A DNA stretch of 64,000 nt from Zygnema cylindricum (GCA_037447655.1 JBBHKE010002302.1:35779-99778), one strand, 5' to 3'. Numbered from the stretch's first letter, positions 23,760 through 35,207 are shown. Numbers and translations: made by a program. The notes: a model not told the origin generated them from the letters alone.

Positions 23760-24342
23760 AAAAATAGCCGCAGTTGTGTTGACTTAACTGCGTCGCAGCT
23801 TTGTCGTATCGGCGACGCCTATTTCAATATTTTGATTTGACATATCGGATTGCTTCGCGATCCGCCATCCATTTGTTAATGCCTGTTCACACCACTTTAA
23901 TTATATTTGTATGTTCACTCCCCCAATCCGTGAATCTATTCGAGCTTCCATATTAAATCCACTTAGCAGTTTTGCACAAAATGTCTCGTACGCACGAAAC
24001 TAACTTTTCAAAACAACATAGCTACGTTGACTCGTCTGCGTCGCAGCTGCTCCCTACCGACAGCACATATTCATCCAAAATAACTGCACTTGCGTTGTCG
24101 CAACTGCGCTGTACCGGCGGTGCCTGTTTCAACATTTCGTTTATTCCACATCGGATCGCTTCGCGATCCGCCGTCCTTTTGTCAATGCTTGTACCCACCA
24201 CTCAGTGAGTCTTTTACATCACTTAAATTATATTCGTTCGTTCGCTCCCCCACTCCATGAATCCATTCGAATCTCCACATGAAATTCCATAGCGCACGAA
24301 CTGTCGCGTATGCACGAAACAAACTTTTCAAAACAACATGAA
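23760..24342. repeat. Two-copy degenerate tandem repeat, about 318 bp
   Basis: Both copies share GGATCGCTTCGCGATCC (or a close variant), a run TTAATTATATT/TTAAATTATATT, CTCCCCCA, and the end GCACGAAAC.AACTTTTCAAAACAACAT (near 23995 and 24313). The CGGATCGCTTCGCGATCCG word is a perfect short hairpin. No coding or RNA gene is recognised. Confidence 0.65.
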
Positions 24343-25228
24343 GTACACATTGGAGAAGGAAAGTACTGTTAAGTCAAAATTTGACGGTCAATTGGTTGGA
24401 CAGTTTTGACTTTCAAAACATTGTTTCAACCTCTTAAAAATTTGCCGTGCTTGCGAACGTCGAATGTCATAATAAAATAAAAAATCCACACGATCACCCA
24501 AGGTTTACGGTAACAAAACTGCTACAACCATATGTAAATAAAAGTGTTGCGCACAATCTCTTTCTGTCATAACGTGATCTCCACGGTGAGAGCACATGTT
24601 CAATTCTAATTCAGCCGCAAAATTGAATTTTAATCATTAAACGTTACATTCAACTTAGACGCAAATTGAAACGAAACCTCTGAAAACAGAAGTACACAGC
24701 AAATTGTAATTAATGTCATGTACGCTTATTGCGTTGACCCAAATTTCCAGTCTGTCACCCTAAATAGAGTACATAATTTTGAAATATTCTCTACATTTTT
24801 TAAGGTACTTTTTGAATCACCGTTACAAATTTAATATAATGTCTTTTAAATACTGTAGTGTATGGTCGGTGTCTAACCATGCAAAATTGTACTTTATTAA
24901 CTAAAAAAACAAAAAAAAATGATTTAATACAAGTAATTGTCATGGAACTGCGTTGTTACAAACTACGTAGTGGAAACGTCATAATGACGTGAAACTATAC
25001 TTTCTATCAGATTTTGTATGTTCACCTAATTTACAGTAGAGATATTGTTATAGTAATAGCGGATCAAACTTGGTTGTAAATAGGTATTTAAGGCTTAGAA
25101 ATATAAAGTTATTGATTTTATAGACGTCCGTGAAAGAATCGCGAGATTTGGAATTCTATTTCAAAAGATATAGCGATGGGTATATTTAGGTGACAACGCG
25201 GGGTCAAACTAACAAGTGGGTATCATCT
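24343..25228. other. No feature recognised
   Basis: AT-rich DNA with no open frame, transposon end or RNA signature that I can support. Confidence 0.5.
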
Positions 25229-25236
25229 TAACGGGT

Positions 25237-26119
25237 AGTGTTGGGTATCGGGTAAATTCATATCGCGATAATTTCGATATTCGATATATCGAATATCGAT
25301 CGAGCAGAATCTTTGATATATCGTACCGAGACCAACATAAATTATCGCAATATATATATCGCGATATATAGTATTTTTTAAATTTAATATTTTATATTTT
25401 AATATAATATGTTATTTTAGCAAAAAAAACAAATTGTCTGATACCCCACGTACGACATGATTTTCGTTCCGTGACTTTAAGGTAGACGCCGCAAAATGTA
25501 ACCAACAAAAATATACAAATTCTGTAATTCATATAATTATTTTTTTGGGGTATGGTTACATGAGGAAATCTTTGTAATAGTACAGACAACAAATTTTTTG
25601 TATTAGAGAGGCATCGGTTAACATCGCGTATCTTTTGTAAACAAGCTTTACATACGTTTTTTGATTTGAGTGGTCATACGTGTTTTGATTTGAGTGGTTC
25701 TTAGTAAGTTGGCGATCAAATCTCTAAAATCGTTAAAGATTTGGAACCAACAATTTTGTATGGATATCCGTACTTCCGTATTATGTACGTATACTTCGCA
25801 AGTTTACCGCATCAATGTACCTCAGAGATCTCCTTCACCCTGCTGACTTTCAGAGAAAAAACATATTTTTTTTTCGGCAAAAAATTTATAGTCACCTTGT
25901 CCGAAGCCACGTGACTTTAAAGACCTATGAAAATTTTCATTTTTTTTTAATGCCTCGATATATCAGCGATACGATATATAGTTGATATATCGCCGATATA
26001 TCAACGATATATCGCGATGTTTTGATTTGCGATATATCGAAGCGATATATCGATTATCGGGTACTTGAAATTCGATAAATATCGAATATCAGCAAAAGGT
26101 CCTCGATACCCAACACTTG
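25237..26119. mobile_element. hAT-like non-autonomous DNA element, ATATCG-rich ends
   Basis: Inverted ends share AGTGTTGGGTATCG. The 8-bp flanks TAACGGGT (25229-25236) and TAACAGGT (26120-26127) match at seven of eight positions. Both inner ends are packed with overlapping palindromes such as CGATATATCG. An 8-bp duplication and AGTG-type ends suit hAT elements. No transposase is visible in the 0.88 kb. Confidence 0.65.
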
Positions 26120-26127
26120 TAACAGGT

Positions 26128-26491
26128 TAAGGGTCAAAAGTAGCCACGGAATTTCAAGCTTACATCTATAAAGTACTAATAGTCGTTTAGTATATACGAT
26201 GGTTCGTTTCGTACGATTTTTAGTACAAAACGTCATAAGTTAAATTTTGTAAATTTCGTTGGTAGTTTCCCGTGTAAAATTTGTGACTCGCGAACGTACA
26301 AAGAAATTAAAAAATTGAATTTGCACTAACATACTCATAACGTCTTATTGATTTCTCAGATTTTGATATTTTTAAAAGGATTTGTTAAGGAGAAGAAGTC
26401 TTGGATTTCAGTAATCAGAGAACTTTAAACGTGAAGCAAATATCTCTGGGAAATAATATTATATCTTTTCTTTTGCCTGATTTCATTTGGT
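26128..26491. other. No feature recognised; possible lost 5' end of E-C
   Basis: Lies between the hAT-like element and the first gypsy gag codons. I found no LTR or primer-binding site for E-C here. Confidence 0.4.
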
Positions 26492-26832
26492 GATGATGGC
26501 AAATTTTGCATAGAAACGTGAAAAAGAGAATGCCTTGAATGTGTTGAAGAATCGTACTGTGAAATTGGAGAAAAGATTTAGTTATCATGTTGTTGCTGTG
26601 GATGAAACAATTTCTGAAGTGAAAAGTGAAATGAAAGTTGTTAAAGAAAATGGAAATGTTTCAAATGAGAAATTGGATAAACTCATAAACTTAATTGAAA
26701 CCAAGAATGATCTTAATGACCAAAAGGGTGAGAGTAGTAAAATGAATGTCAATTTTAAGGAGGATGATCATGATTGACCTAAGAAGATAAAAGATCTGAA
26801 ATTGTCTATAAGCGAGGCACCATGTTTTGATG
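26492..26832 (+). pseudogene. E-C gag, N-terminal part
   Basis: From ATG at 26492, interrupted by a TAG after six codons, then open at 26535-26777 and on to PCFDG. The region around 26560-26760 has a heptad-like hydrophobic pattern (coiled-coil-like), followed by a charged linker and SISEAPCFDG, the usual entry to a gypsy Gag domain. It resumes after the insertion at 28204. Confidence 0.65.
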
Positions 26833-28203
26833 GTATGTCGTGCATGTGACAAAAGAGATGGTAAACATACAACATAATCAACTGTAAGATAAAGAACAAA
26901 AAAATAAACACGAAAGTCATGAACATATCATAAACGAAGTGAAATAAATCTGTACAGATAGCAAACAACAAACAAGCATATCACAAGAGAAATGAGGTAG
27001 GGAGAGAGAGGAAGCTAGGAGGCTCAATTTATTATTAAGCCAACGGATAGCCACTAGGCTCCTTAGTCAGTTTATATTCCTTACAGAAGTTTAATTAATA
27101 AAGACTTAACCTAAAACTTAAGACACATAAGCTGGAAATCAACAAACAACAAGCGAATCTGAGAAAACCCGATTATGCCAGAACATGAAATAAAAAAAAA
27201 AAAATAACCCTAATTCTGCAATCGCCAAGCAAACCATACCGGCAAACCCAAAACTGTCCAATCACAATCCACGGTTTAGTAACAACATGAGAGAGAAGGC
27301 TGAGCAGCAATCCACTTGATAGGACGAGAAAAGAAGTGAAGGGAAACCGGTTAGGCCTCGGCGTGAGCCGTGTAGATTAAATTGCAAGGCAAATTTACGA
27401 AGAAAGAAAGTAGGAGCTAGGCAGCAGAACGCTTAATAACAAAAAAAAAAGCCACTGAAATTACCTTGACAATTTCACAAGAAAATATTGAAAGCAAAGG
27501 TCAAATCTTCTAAAAGAATTCGTGTGTTCTTGAAATTGTGAGCACATAGTTCACCTAAAATTCATTAAGTACAAAGTCTACAGATAAGCGTCTAACCTAC
27601 TATAAATACATGCGTTCTATATAGTCGTCTACGCCTAGTTTAGATTCTGGCCAATACGCGACCAGAATCGTATGCCTTGCCTTACAAAATCTATAGTCTA
27701 AGGATAAAACCCCTTCCTACGCTACAAGTAAATGCGTGAGACCTCCAAGGGTCCACGACTTAAAATGGACCAATCAGTGTAGCCGCGCGCAGTTTGAAAT
27801 TGAATTGTCTGTTCGCCTGCATCCTCTATGGCTATTGATGCGTGTTCAAATTCGCGCTGGTCCTGACATCTTTCCAAGTTGGCGTTTCGGTTTGCTTATC
27901 GTACGTACGACAACTCAAATAGCTTCGCGGAAATTTCGACGCCTAACGATAGACATATAAACCCAAATCTTGTACGCGAGTTTCTCGACGCTTGACAATT
28001 TCGCGTACGGAATCTAACTTGTCTGCGGATTTCACGGCGTCAACGAAAATATGTACAACCTTGTCACCACCGAAACATACTAATGTTCAAATTAGTGTGG
28101 CGTTCCTCCTTAGGGACCGTTTACATGCGGTTTCAATGCAGTCAAATGTTGCTAAAATGTGGTTAAATGTGGCCGACATGATACGGCATGACACGTTAGA
28201 AGA
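26833..28203. mobile_element. 1.37-kb insertion of unknown class in E-C gag
   Basis: The gag frame stops at ...CFDG (26832) and resumes as DKWIFNMENYL at about 28213. The hexamer TTGATG is found at both borders (26827-26832 and 28204-28209), as expected of a target duplication. The insert has no TG...CA ends, no clear inverted ends, and no protein I recognise. A TATTTATAGTAGG word on its minus strand at about 27600 is the only promoter-like trace. Confidence 0.5.
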
Positions 28204-28992
28204 TTGATGAGTAAGATAAGTGGATATTCAATATGGAAAATTATTTGGAATCTAGGAATTATGAGTGTGATGATTACACTTCTTTTGCTGTTAATTGTCT
28301 CAAAGTTGATTCTCAGATTTGGGATTATACTCAGAGAAGGTCTAATTTGATTCCTAATAATACTAACTACGAAGCTTTTATAACCGTGATCAAATCGCGT
28401 TTCTTATCTGTCACTTATAAATATTGAATGAAAAAAAAGTGACTCAACTATAAGTAAACTGGATCTGTGAAGGATTATACTGTGGAATTTGACTCATCTA
28501 GCATTCATGTTATAAGTTTGATTGATGAAATGACTAAGTTGCATTTTTTGAACCATCTTAATCTTATATTGAAATCAAAACTGAAACATCAAAAAATTAT
28601 TAATTTGAATAAAATACAAGATGCGTCATTAGAATTAGAGGATCAGTTAGGGTATAATTGGGAAACTCGATCACTCAAGGGTAATTTGACTAAAGTATCA
28701 GAGTGGGGTGAGGAGGAATTTGTAGAAAAGGGTCTGAATGCGAGTTTGGTGAATACGCATAATTTCTTCAAGGAAAATCAGAAAGTTTGTCACTTATAAA
28801 CCTTGAATGAAAGAAAAGTGACTCAACTATAAGCAAACTGGATATGTGAAGGATTATACTGTGGAATTTGACTCATCTAGCATTCATGTCATAGGTTTGA
28901 TTGATGAAATGGCCAAGTTGCATTTTTTGAACTATCTTAATCTTATACTGAAATCAAACTGAAATATCAAAAAATCATTAATTTGAATGAAA
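28204..28992 (+). pseudogene. E-C gag, central part with tandem duplication
   Basis: DKWIFNMENYLESRNYECDD continues into FAVNCLKVDSQIWDYTQRRSNL and YEAFITVIKSRF, typical of retrotransposon Gag capsid. The stretch 28416-28793 is repeated from 28794 onward (period about 378): shared words are GTGACTCAACTATAAG, GTGAAGGATTATACTGTGG and GACTCATCTAGCATTCATG. The second copy is cut at 28992 by the solo LTR and continues at 30014. Confidence 0.8.
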
Positions 28993-30013
28993 TGTTGAAA
29001 ATCACTAGATTTATAGGATATTTTCTAGGTCTAAAATAAAAGAAAAGAGCGAGCAGCCTACTTTCACCTTTCCTCTCTATCCCCCATACTTGTTGTAGTC
29101 ATTGAAGGAGAGAGAGAGAAATAGAAAGGAAGCCATGGCTGCCTCAGCCTAATAAACAGGACTGAAGAGTGACTTTTGTCACTCTCAACAAAAGGTTGAG
29201 TCTAGTAGGACTTGAACCTCCGACCGGCAGTGCGAAGCGTAGCCGTCAGCCCTAACCGGTTTGTCGTAGAAGTTCGTTGAAGTATAAAGGGTATGATTAA
29301 TATCAAAACTATATTCCGGTTGATAAATGAAATTCTGTGGCCTCCATTGACCCACAAAATGAGCAGCCTATGTAAAGCCTCTAGGATAATATTTGCCCCT
29401 TCTACTTTCCCGAAACAAATGAATCGGACATTTGTTTCGAGAGTCAATATTGAATGCCGATTTTTATCCAATGGCGCACATCATCGCCGAGATCCCGGAA
29501 TGGCCATTATGGCGTTTTATGACGTGGCATGACTTGGCGCCACGTGGAGAGATAACATTTGGTCGTGGGAATTACGAGGAATGTACGGACGAGTGGAAAG
29601 TGGACACGCGTCCGCTTAATGGCCTTGTCGTATAGAGGCCGTACATAAAGAACATCGGCAGTAGTACTTTCTTGTACTGTTCAGTGATATTATTGGTTCG
29701 TTCAGTTAGTAGATATGGGTTGTTAGAGGGAACTAGGACTTAGAAAAATATGGTAGGTAGTTCTCTCTCTCTTTGAGAGTTTCTATAAATTGGCATCTTT
29801 GCCACCCTATAACTAATCGCCTGGTTGATCTGGTTGGGCGTTTTCAGTAATTATTTTTTGTATGCACTCAGGGGAGTTGAAGCTGCACAGGAGTGCAATC
29901 AGATTGTCTACTTGTGTGCTTGGGCAGCGGTGGTTATCATTGAAAGTGGGTTAGTTAACAACTATCTAGAGGCTTCCTGAATTCTGTAGTCCAATGGAGA
30001 ACACAGAATTGCA
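28993..30013 (+). mobile_element. Solo copia LTR inserted in E-C gag
   Basis: A complete LTR of the E-A/E-F clade (TGTTGAAAATCACTAG ... AGAATTGCA) without an interior. A perfect TGAAA duplication flanks it (28988-28992 and 30014-30018). It holds an antisense tRNA-like module (29195-29275), a G-box (29541-29546), TATAAAT (29784-29790) and the gag ATG (29994-29996). Solo LTRs arise by recombination between the two LTRs of a full element. Confidence 0.92.
29195..29275 (-). other. tRNA-like Pol III-type module, antisense in the solo LTR
   Basis: On the minus strand ACCGGTTAGGGCTGAC (A-box-like) is followed about 40 bases later by GGTTCAAGTCC, an exact match to the Pol III B box consensus GGTTCRANNCC (plus 29218-29208). 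A CTTTTG T-run comes just after the tRNA-like 3' end. This is one of the two clearest copies. Confidence 0.65.
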
Positions 30014-30206
30014 TGAAATACAAGACGCGTCATTGGAATTAGAGGATCAATTAGGGTATAATCAGGAAAGTCGATCACTCAAGGGTAATTTGAATAAAGT
30101 ATCAAAGTGGGGAGAGGAGGAATTTGTAGAAAAGAATGTGAATGCGGGTCTGGTGAATATGCATAATATCATCAAGGAAAAATCAGAGAGGTGGACAAAG
30201 TGTTAA
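29994..30206 (+). pseudogene. Chimeric open frame: LTR start codon fused to gypsy gag
   Basis: The solo LTR's own gag start (MENTELH) reads across the TGAAA target duplication directly into the gypsy gag frame (IQDASLELEDQLGYN...), giving 70 open codons. The downstream part is in the same frame as the uninterrupted first copy at 28615. It is probably an accidental fusion; expression would need the LTR promoter, which lies upstream in the same orientation. Confidence 0.7.
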
Positions 30207-31034
30207 TGTAGGAAACAAATTTAACAATAGAGGGGGATACATTAAGAGTCCTAAACTGGGCATAAATGCTCAAAAACCTAATCTTACCATACCCACATAC
30301 ATTATCTGTAAGAAAAGGGGTCACAGGGCATTTGAGTGTGCACGAGTGAAAAATATTAATTGTTATAACTGTGGAGAGGAGGGACATTTCATTAAGGAGT
30401 GCACAAAACTCAAAAAAAAATCACTTTTTTCAAATGCGGAGATCTAGATCATTACGCTAAAGACTGTACGGATAAAGGTTTTCTCAAAATTGTCGATGTC
30501 AATGAAGGCCACCAAGAAGATATTGTATTATACCTAGTTGAGCAGGAAACCCAAGTGGTGGGAAAACAAACGACTAGCTGAAAGTCGTCAGTTGAGTCGA
30601 CCACATCCATAGGTTAGGGAGTTAACTCTGGAGGGCATATTAATGAGTGGAAAAGCTAGCATAGTTGAATTTATTATGATTCTTATTACACTGTATAGTT
30701 TGAAGAATCTTTATGATGAAATTCTGAACAACATATATATGTTAGGACAGTTAATTAACCATGACACAACCTATGTTAGGAAAGTTAATCAACAATGACA
30801 CCAGACACAGTTAGATCAGATTCGAGTCTTTAGTGGAAGGAAAACCATTTAGAGCAATGGTTGATTTAGGACTACAGATAATTTTATTTCACATAAGTTT
30901 GTAGAGGAAAATAAAATTCCTACTGTCATAAAGGAAAAGCTTTTACATGTTCAAGTTGCAAATGGTAATAAGTCCACATTAGATTTACAAACTGACACAA
31001 TAGAAGTTGATTTCCAGGTCATAAAATTAAAGCT
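30207..31034 (+). pseudogene. E-C gag zinc knuckles and protease trace
   Basis: A triple CCHC region: a degenerate first knuckle (CKKRGHRAFEC), an intact CYNCGEEGHFIKEC at about 30361-30402, and a third with one cysteine lost (FFKCGDLDHYAKDC) at about 30427-30470. About 375 bases later RAMVDLG resembles the protease D-S/T-G site with serine replaced, followed after a frameshift by FISHKFVEENKIP. Stops are frequent. Confidence 0.75.
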
Positions 31035-32272
31035 GTGTGCGAAATAATGAATTTGGGTAGTGAGGATCTAATACTTGGAAAACCTTGGTTAATTGAACAT
31101 ATCCGTCAATATAATCAGGAAACTAACACCTTAAGAGTGAAGTCTGAAAACGATTGGAAGGTTTTGCAAGCATTACCTTCGAAGCATAGGAACCATATAA
31201 GTAACATAACCAAATTGGGAGTGGAAGGTTTGATTACTGCTAAACAATTTAAAAAGCATTTAAAAGATAAAACAAATCCTGCTTTTTTGTTATTAGTAAC
31301 AAAGGTAGTTATTGATGAAAAAGGGGGGAAAAACACTAACATTGATGTCATTCTTAAATCAGACACCACTAAAAATCATGAAAATCTAGAATCTAGTTTT
31401 GTAGCTGACATTAATACATCTGATGCTGCAGTTAAACTTTTGATTTTTGAATTTCGAGATGTTTTCCCGAGTGATTTACCCTTAGGAAGGCCACCTTCCG
31501 AAGATGTGGAACATATTATAACCCTGAACTTGGATGTAATCCTCTTGTCACATGAATTTATAAGCACAATTTCTTTGAGCGAAAGAGTTAAAGAAACAAA
31601 TCAAAGAGCTTTTAGAAAAAGAACAAATTCAACCCAACTAATCACAATATGGAGCACCAGTTCTTTTCGTCAAAAAGAAAGACGAAACGTTGAGAATGTG
31701 TGTCGACTATCGTAGTCTGAACAAGATTACAGTGAAAGATAAGTATCCGTTACCTTTAATTTTTGATTTGATATATCGTTGAAAAGGTGCTTAAGTATTT
31801 TCGTTGATTGATCTGTGTAGTGGCTTCAATCAGATGCCAATTAGAACTGAGGATGTTGATAAAACCACTTTTAGCACCAGGCCTGGTCATTTTGAATGGA
31901 AAGTGATGCCATTTGGCTTAACGAATGTACCGCCTACTTACCAAAAATTAATGAACCAAACCTTTCTAGAATATATAGATGAGTTTGCTCAGGTGTTCAT
32001 AGATGATATTTTAATTTACAGAGAATCTAAATAACAACATGTAATTCATTTATGGAAAGTGTTGGAGAGGTTAAGGGTAAGAAAATTATATGGAAAATTG
32101 TCAAAATTTAGTTTTCTTAAAAGTGAACAATTATTTTTGGGACATATAGTTAGTGGGGAAGGTGATAAAATAGATCCATACAATATTACTACAATCCAAA
32201 ATTGGAACCAACCCACTAATGTCACAGAAGTTAGATCATTTCTGGGATTGGCCAATAATTATAGGAAATTAT
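31035..32272 (+). pseudogene. E-C reverse transcriptase (broken, C-terminal end lost)
   Basis: Open frame 31035-31715 covers the protease-RT linker (MNLGSEDLILGKPWL, EFRDVFPSDLPLGRPP). After frame changes it continues as [10 protein letters not shown] (about 31693-31722), MIDLCSGFNQMPI, MPFGLTN and FIDDILIY (about 31993-32019), then FLGHIVSGEG and VRSFLGLANNY. It is gypsy-type RT, which would copy element RNA to cDNA. RNase H and integrase are absent because E-D's LTR follows. Confidence 0.85.
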
Positions 32273-32325
32273 ATCAAAAACGTCAATGTGATCGCCCCAC
32301 CTTTGACGAATTAACTCCGGGAGAC

Positions 32326-33149
32326 AGAGCCATGGCTGCTTCTGCTATCCAGAGAGAGACTGGTAGATGCTTTAGTAGATTTACTAAAAGGGAACTTGAC
32401 AAACCAAGGATTTGATCCTAGTACCTACCGTCTGTCAAGCTAGCCGGTAGCGGTTAGCTTTATCCTAATAGTCTAGGATCGGTGTTAAGACGTATGTGGC
32501 TTAACAGATATTTAAACTGTGACGCTTAAAGAAATTCATTTAACTGAAACTATAGACGCCCCGCATGGATACAGTTTTGTAAAGTACGGAGTACAGTACG
32601 ATTACGCAACGGATACCGTGCATTTTTTTTCGACAGCGAAACAAATATCACACAACGATTTATGACAGCTACGATTAAAATCCGGTTTTAATCGGACGGC
32701 CGCCAAGGACGCCGAGATAGCGGAATAGAATTCTGGCGCGTTCGGTCACCGCCACATCGATTGACACGTGGCACAAAAATATTGGATTACGACATCTCCA
32801 GAGATTACAGGAACAAATCCATATATGACATATATCAGCTAGTTGGCCATGTCGTATAATAGCTGTATCAAAAGTACACTGACACCTATACCTTTCTATA
32901 CGATACAATATTTTGTTTGGTGCCGTTATTCAGTAAATAGAGTTTTAGAGAGAGATAGGACTTAGGAGAATGTGGTAAATAGGTCTTTCTCTCCCACAGA
33001 GCTTCTATACATTGGTCAACTTTGACCCTCCATAACTTACTACTCCGAGGAGCAAATTGAGAGATTCTTTTTACTTTCGACTCAGGGGAGTCTTGCCTTC
33101 ATAGAGGTGAAAGTGGTTAAAGGTTTTGTCCGCCACGGTGGCAGTTATT
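32326..33149 (+). repeat. E-D 5' LTR, left part (outermost of the nest)
   Basis: Similar to the E-E LTRs from GAGCCATGGCTGC onward, including the antisense tRNA-like module (about 32400-32480, GGATCAAATCC on the minus strand), G-box (32765-32770) and the CACGGTGGCAG word. The first 170 or so bases of the LTR are missing, so the element start is lost. It is cut at TTATT (33145-33149) by E-E and resumes at 52602. The 50 bases before 32326 are unassigned. Confidence 0.82.
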
Positions 33150-34204
33150 TTTAGAAATTAATGGTTATTTTTAGTATTTTCTAGGTCTAAAATAAAATGC
33201 AAAAAAAAAGGCGAGGCAATCTGCCTCTTACTCCTCTCTTCAGCCCCCACACTTGTCGCAGTCACTAAAGGCTGAAGAGGAAGCTAGAGCCATGGCTGCC
33301 TATGCTGCTTAGAGATAGAGAGACAGGTGGTAGATTTTGGTAGATTTACCAAAACTTACTTGACGGACCTAGGATTTGATATTGGTACCTACCGTCCGTC
33401 TAGTCTAGTTGTAGCCAGTAGCTTTATCCTATTAGTCTAGTATCGGTGGTGATACATACTAGGTTTGACATTTATTTCAATTATTATACGTACGCAAGTT
33501 CGTTTTACGGCGCAACCATATTTTTGAGACATAGACACAGTTTTGTATAGTACGGCGTACGTTACTTCACGAAATGAATATTGCGCATTTGTTGCGATCG
33601 CAGAACAAATACTATGCAATTAATTTTGATGACTAGAATTAAATGTCGATCTAGATGGAACGGCCGTGATAGATGCCGTGATTGCGGAATTGACGCTTTG
33701 GCTGTTTTCGGTCATCGCCACTTCAAATGACACGTGGCAAAATCACATTGGTCTGCGTCTTCTCCGGAGAATACGGGAACAAATCCGGATATCGTAGACA
33801 TTGACATTTTGGCCATGCCGTACAATGGCCGTACATAAAGTACATCGGCACCTGTACTTTTATGCACGATACAGTAATTTGATTGGTCTGTGCTCTAGTA
33901 GTATAAGGTTTAGAGAGGGACTTATGACTTAGAAAATTTGGTAGGTAGACCCCTCTCTCCCAGAGAGCTCCTGTACAAAAGGTCAACTTTGACCTTTCAT
34001 AACTTACTACTCAGGGGAGCAAATACAAAGATTCTTTATGCTATAGACTCAAGAGAGACTTATCTTCACAAGGGTGAAGTTGGTTAGAGTTTTTATCTAG
34101 TACGGTGGTAGTTATTCTTGTGGAAACAAAAAGTGGTCAAGGTTATCCTAGGGGCTTTGAGTGAGCTGCATACTCTCAGGGCCAATGGAGGTCTTAGAGT
34201 TTGA
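33150..34204 (+). repeat. E-E 5' LTR
   Basis: Begins TTTAGAAATTAATGG (TG changed to TT) and ends GAGTTTGA (CA changed to GA). It contains the antisense tRNA-like module near 33370-33450, a G-box at 33731-33736, and the ATGGAGGTCT gag start 19 bases before its end. Confidence 0.88.
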
Positions 34205-34210
34205 AGTTAT

Positions 34211-35207
34211 TACAATGCTGTGTCCCCCATTAGATCACTGAATTCAAGAAGCCTCTAGATAGTATTTGGCTAGCCCTCTTTCAATTTGGATCACTGTTAA
34301 CGAAGCAGGTAAATAGACAATGTGACCGCACCCTTGTGCATTCTGGACTTACCTAAGTCCACAGCAAAACGAATCATTGAAAATGCCCAACCAAGCAATT
34401 AATTCTTAACGGGCAAAGATGCTAACATTTATACAAGCTTGTTAGGAGAGAGGGGGCTACCTTCTCAATCCTCTAAGTCCTAAACCCCTCTCACAACCCG
34501 TATCTACTGATGTACGAACCAATCAAAACCCTATATAGTACAAAAAGGTACTACGGCCGATGTACTTTTTATACGGCTAGTGTATGACAAGTCCATGGAG
34601 GGGACGTCTGTCTCTTTGAGACTTGTCTTTATGCTCTCGGGATTCCCGCTTCCCAATGATGTCTCGCCACGTGTCGACAAGTCATGTCACGTCCAAAACC
34701 GGCAAGACGGCCATTCTGGGATCCCGGCAATGATGCGGGCCGTCAGATCCAAACCGACTTTTAATGTTTGCTGTCCAAAATAACAAATGTTCGGTATATT
34801 TGTTTCTTCAACACTAAATCCCAACTAGTTCCAATGTCCTTAATTTGTTATTCCGTTAATCGGATTAATTATGTAGCTAATGTTTAAATGGCTATCAAAC
34901 CCTATGTATCCTAACGGACTACTACGACAGATCGGTAGGAGTTGACGGCTACGCCTCACTCTGCCAGTCAAAGGTTCAAGTCCTGCCGGACTCAACCTTT
35001 TTGTTGAGAATGACTTAGGTCACTCTTTAGTCTTTCTTATAAAGCTTAGGCAGCCATGGCTCCACCACCCTCTCCCTCCTTGAGTGACTACAATAAGTAC
35101 GGGGGCTGGAGAGAGAAGGTGGAGGCAGGCTGCCGTTGCTTTTGTTTAAGCTATTTTAACTAATTAAGACGTACAAAATACCTCCTCTAAATCTACTGAT
35201 TTTAACA
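34211..35207 (-). repeat. E-F 3' LTR
   Basis: On the minus strand TGTTAAAATCAG ... CAGCATTGTA. It matches the 5' copy along its length. G-box at 34668-34673. It carries a plus-strand (antisense) tRNA-like module at about 34915-35005. Confidence 0.9.
34915..35005 (+). other. tRNA-like Pol III-type module, antisense in the E-F 3' LTR
   Basis: CGACAGATCGGTAGGAG (A-box/D-arm-like) is followed by GGTTCAAGTCC (34973-34983), an exact B box. CCTTTTTG, a Pol III-type T5 terminator, follows about 15 bases later. It is antisense to the LTR, as in the related LTRs. Confidence 0.65.

Larger units (their letters stand above)
26492..32272 (+). mobile_element. Element E-C: broken Ty3/gypsy retrotransposon
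   Basis: The order is gag, zinc knuckles, protease trace, reverse transcriptase, with gypsy-type RT motifs (VDYRSLN, PFGLTN, FIDDILIY, SFLGLANNY). No LTR is seen at either side. On the right it stops shortly after the RT/RNase H connection, where an LTR fragment of E-D begins, so RNase H and integrase are missing. It carries three later changes: an insertion at 26833-28203, a tandem duplication in gag (period about 378), and a solo copia LTR at 28993-30013. Confidence 0.85.

Noticed and set aside
34915-35005. A functional tRNA gene
   Set aside because: A and B boxes are good, but the acceptor, T and anticodon stems do not pair convincingly, and the sequence recurs inside LTRs; called a tRNA-like module instead.
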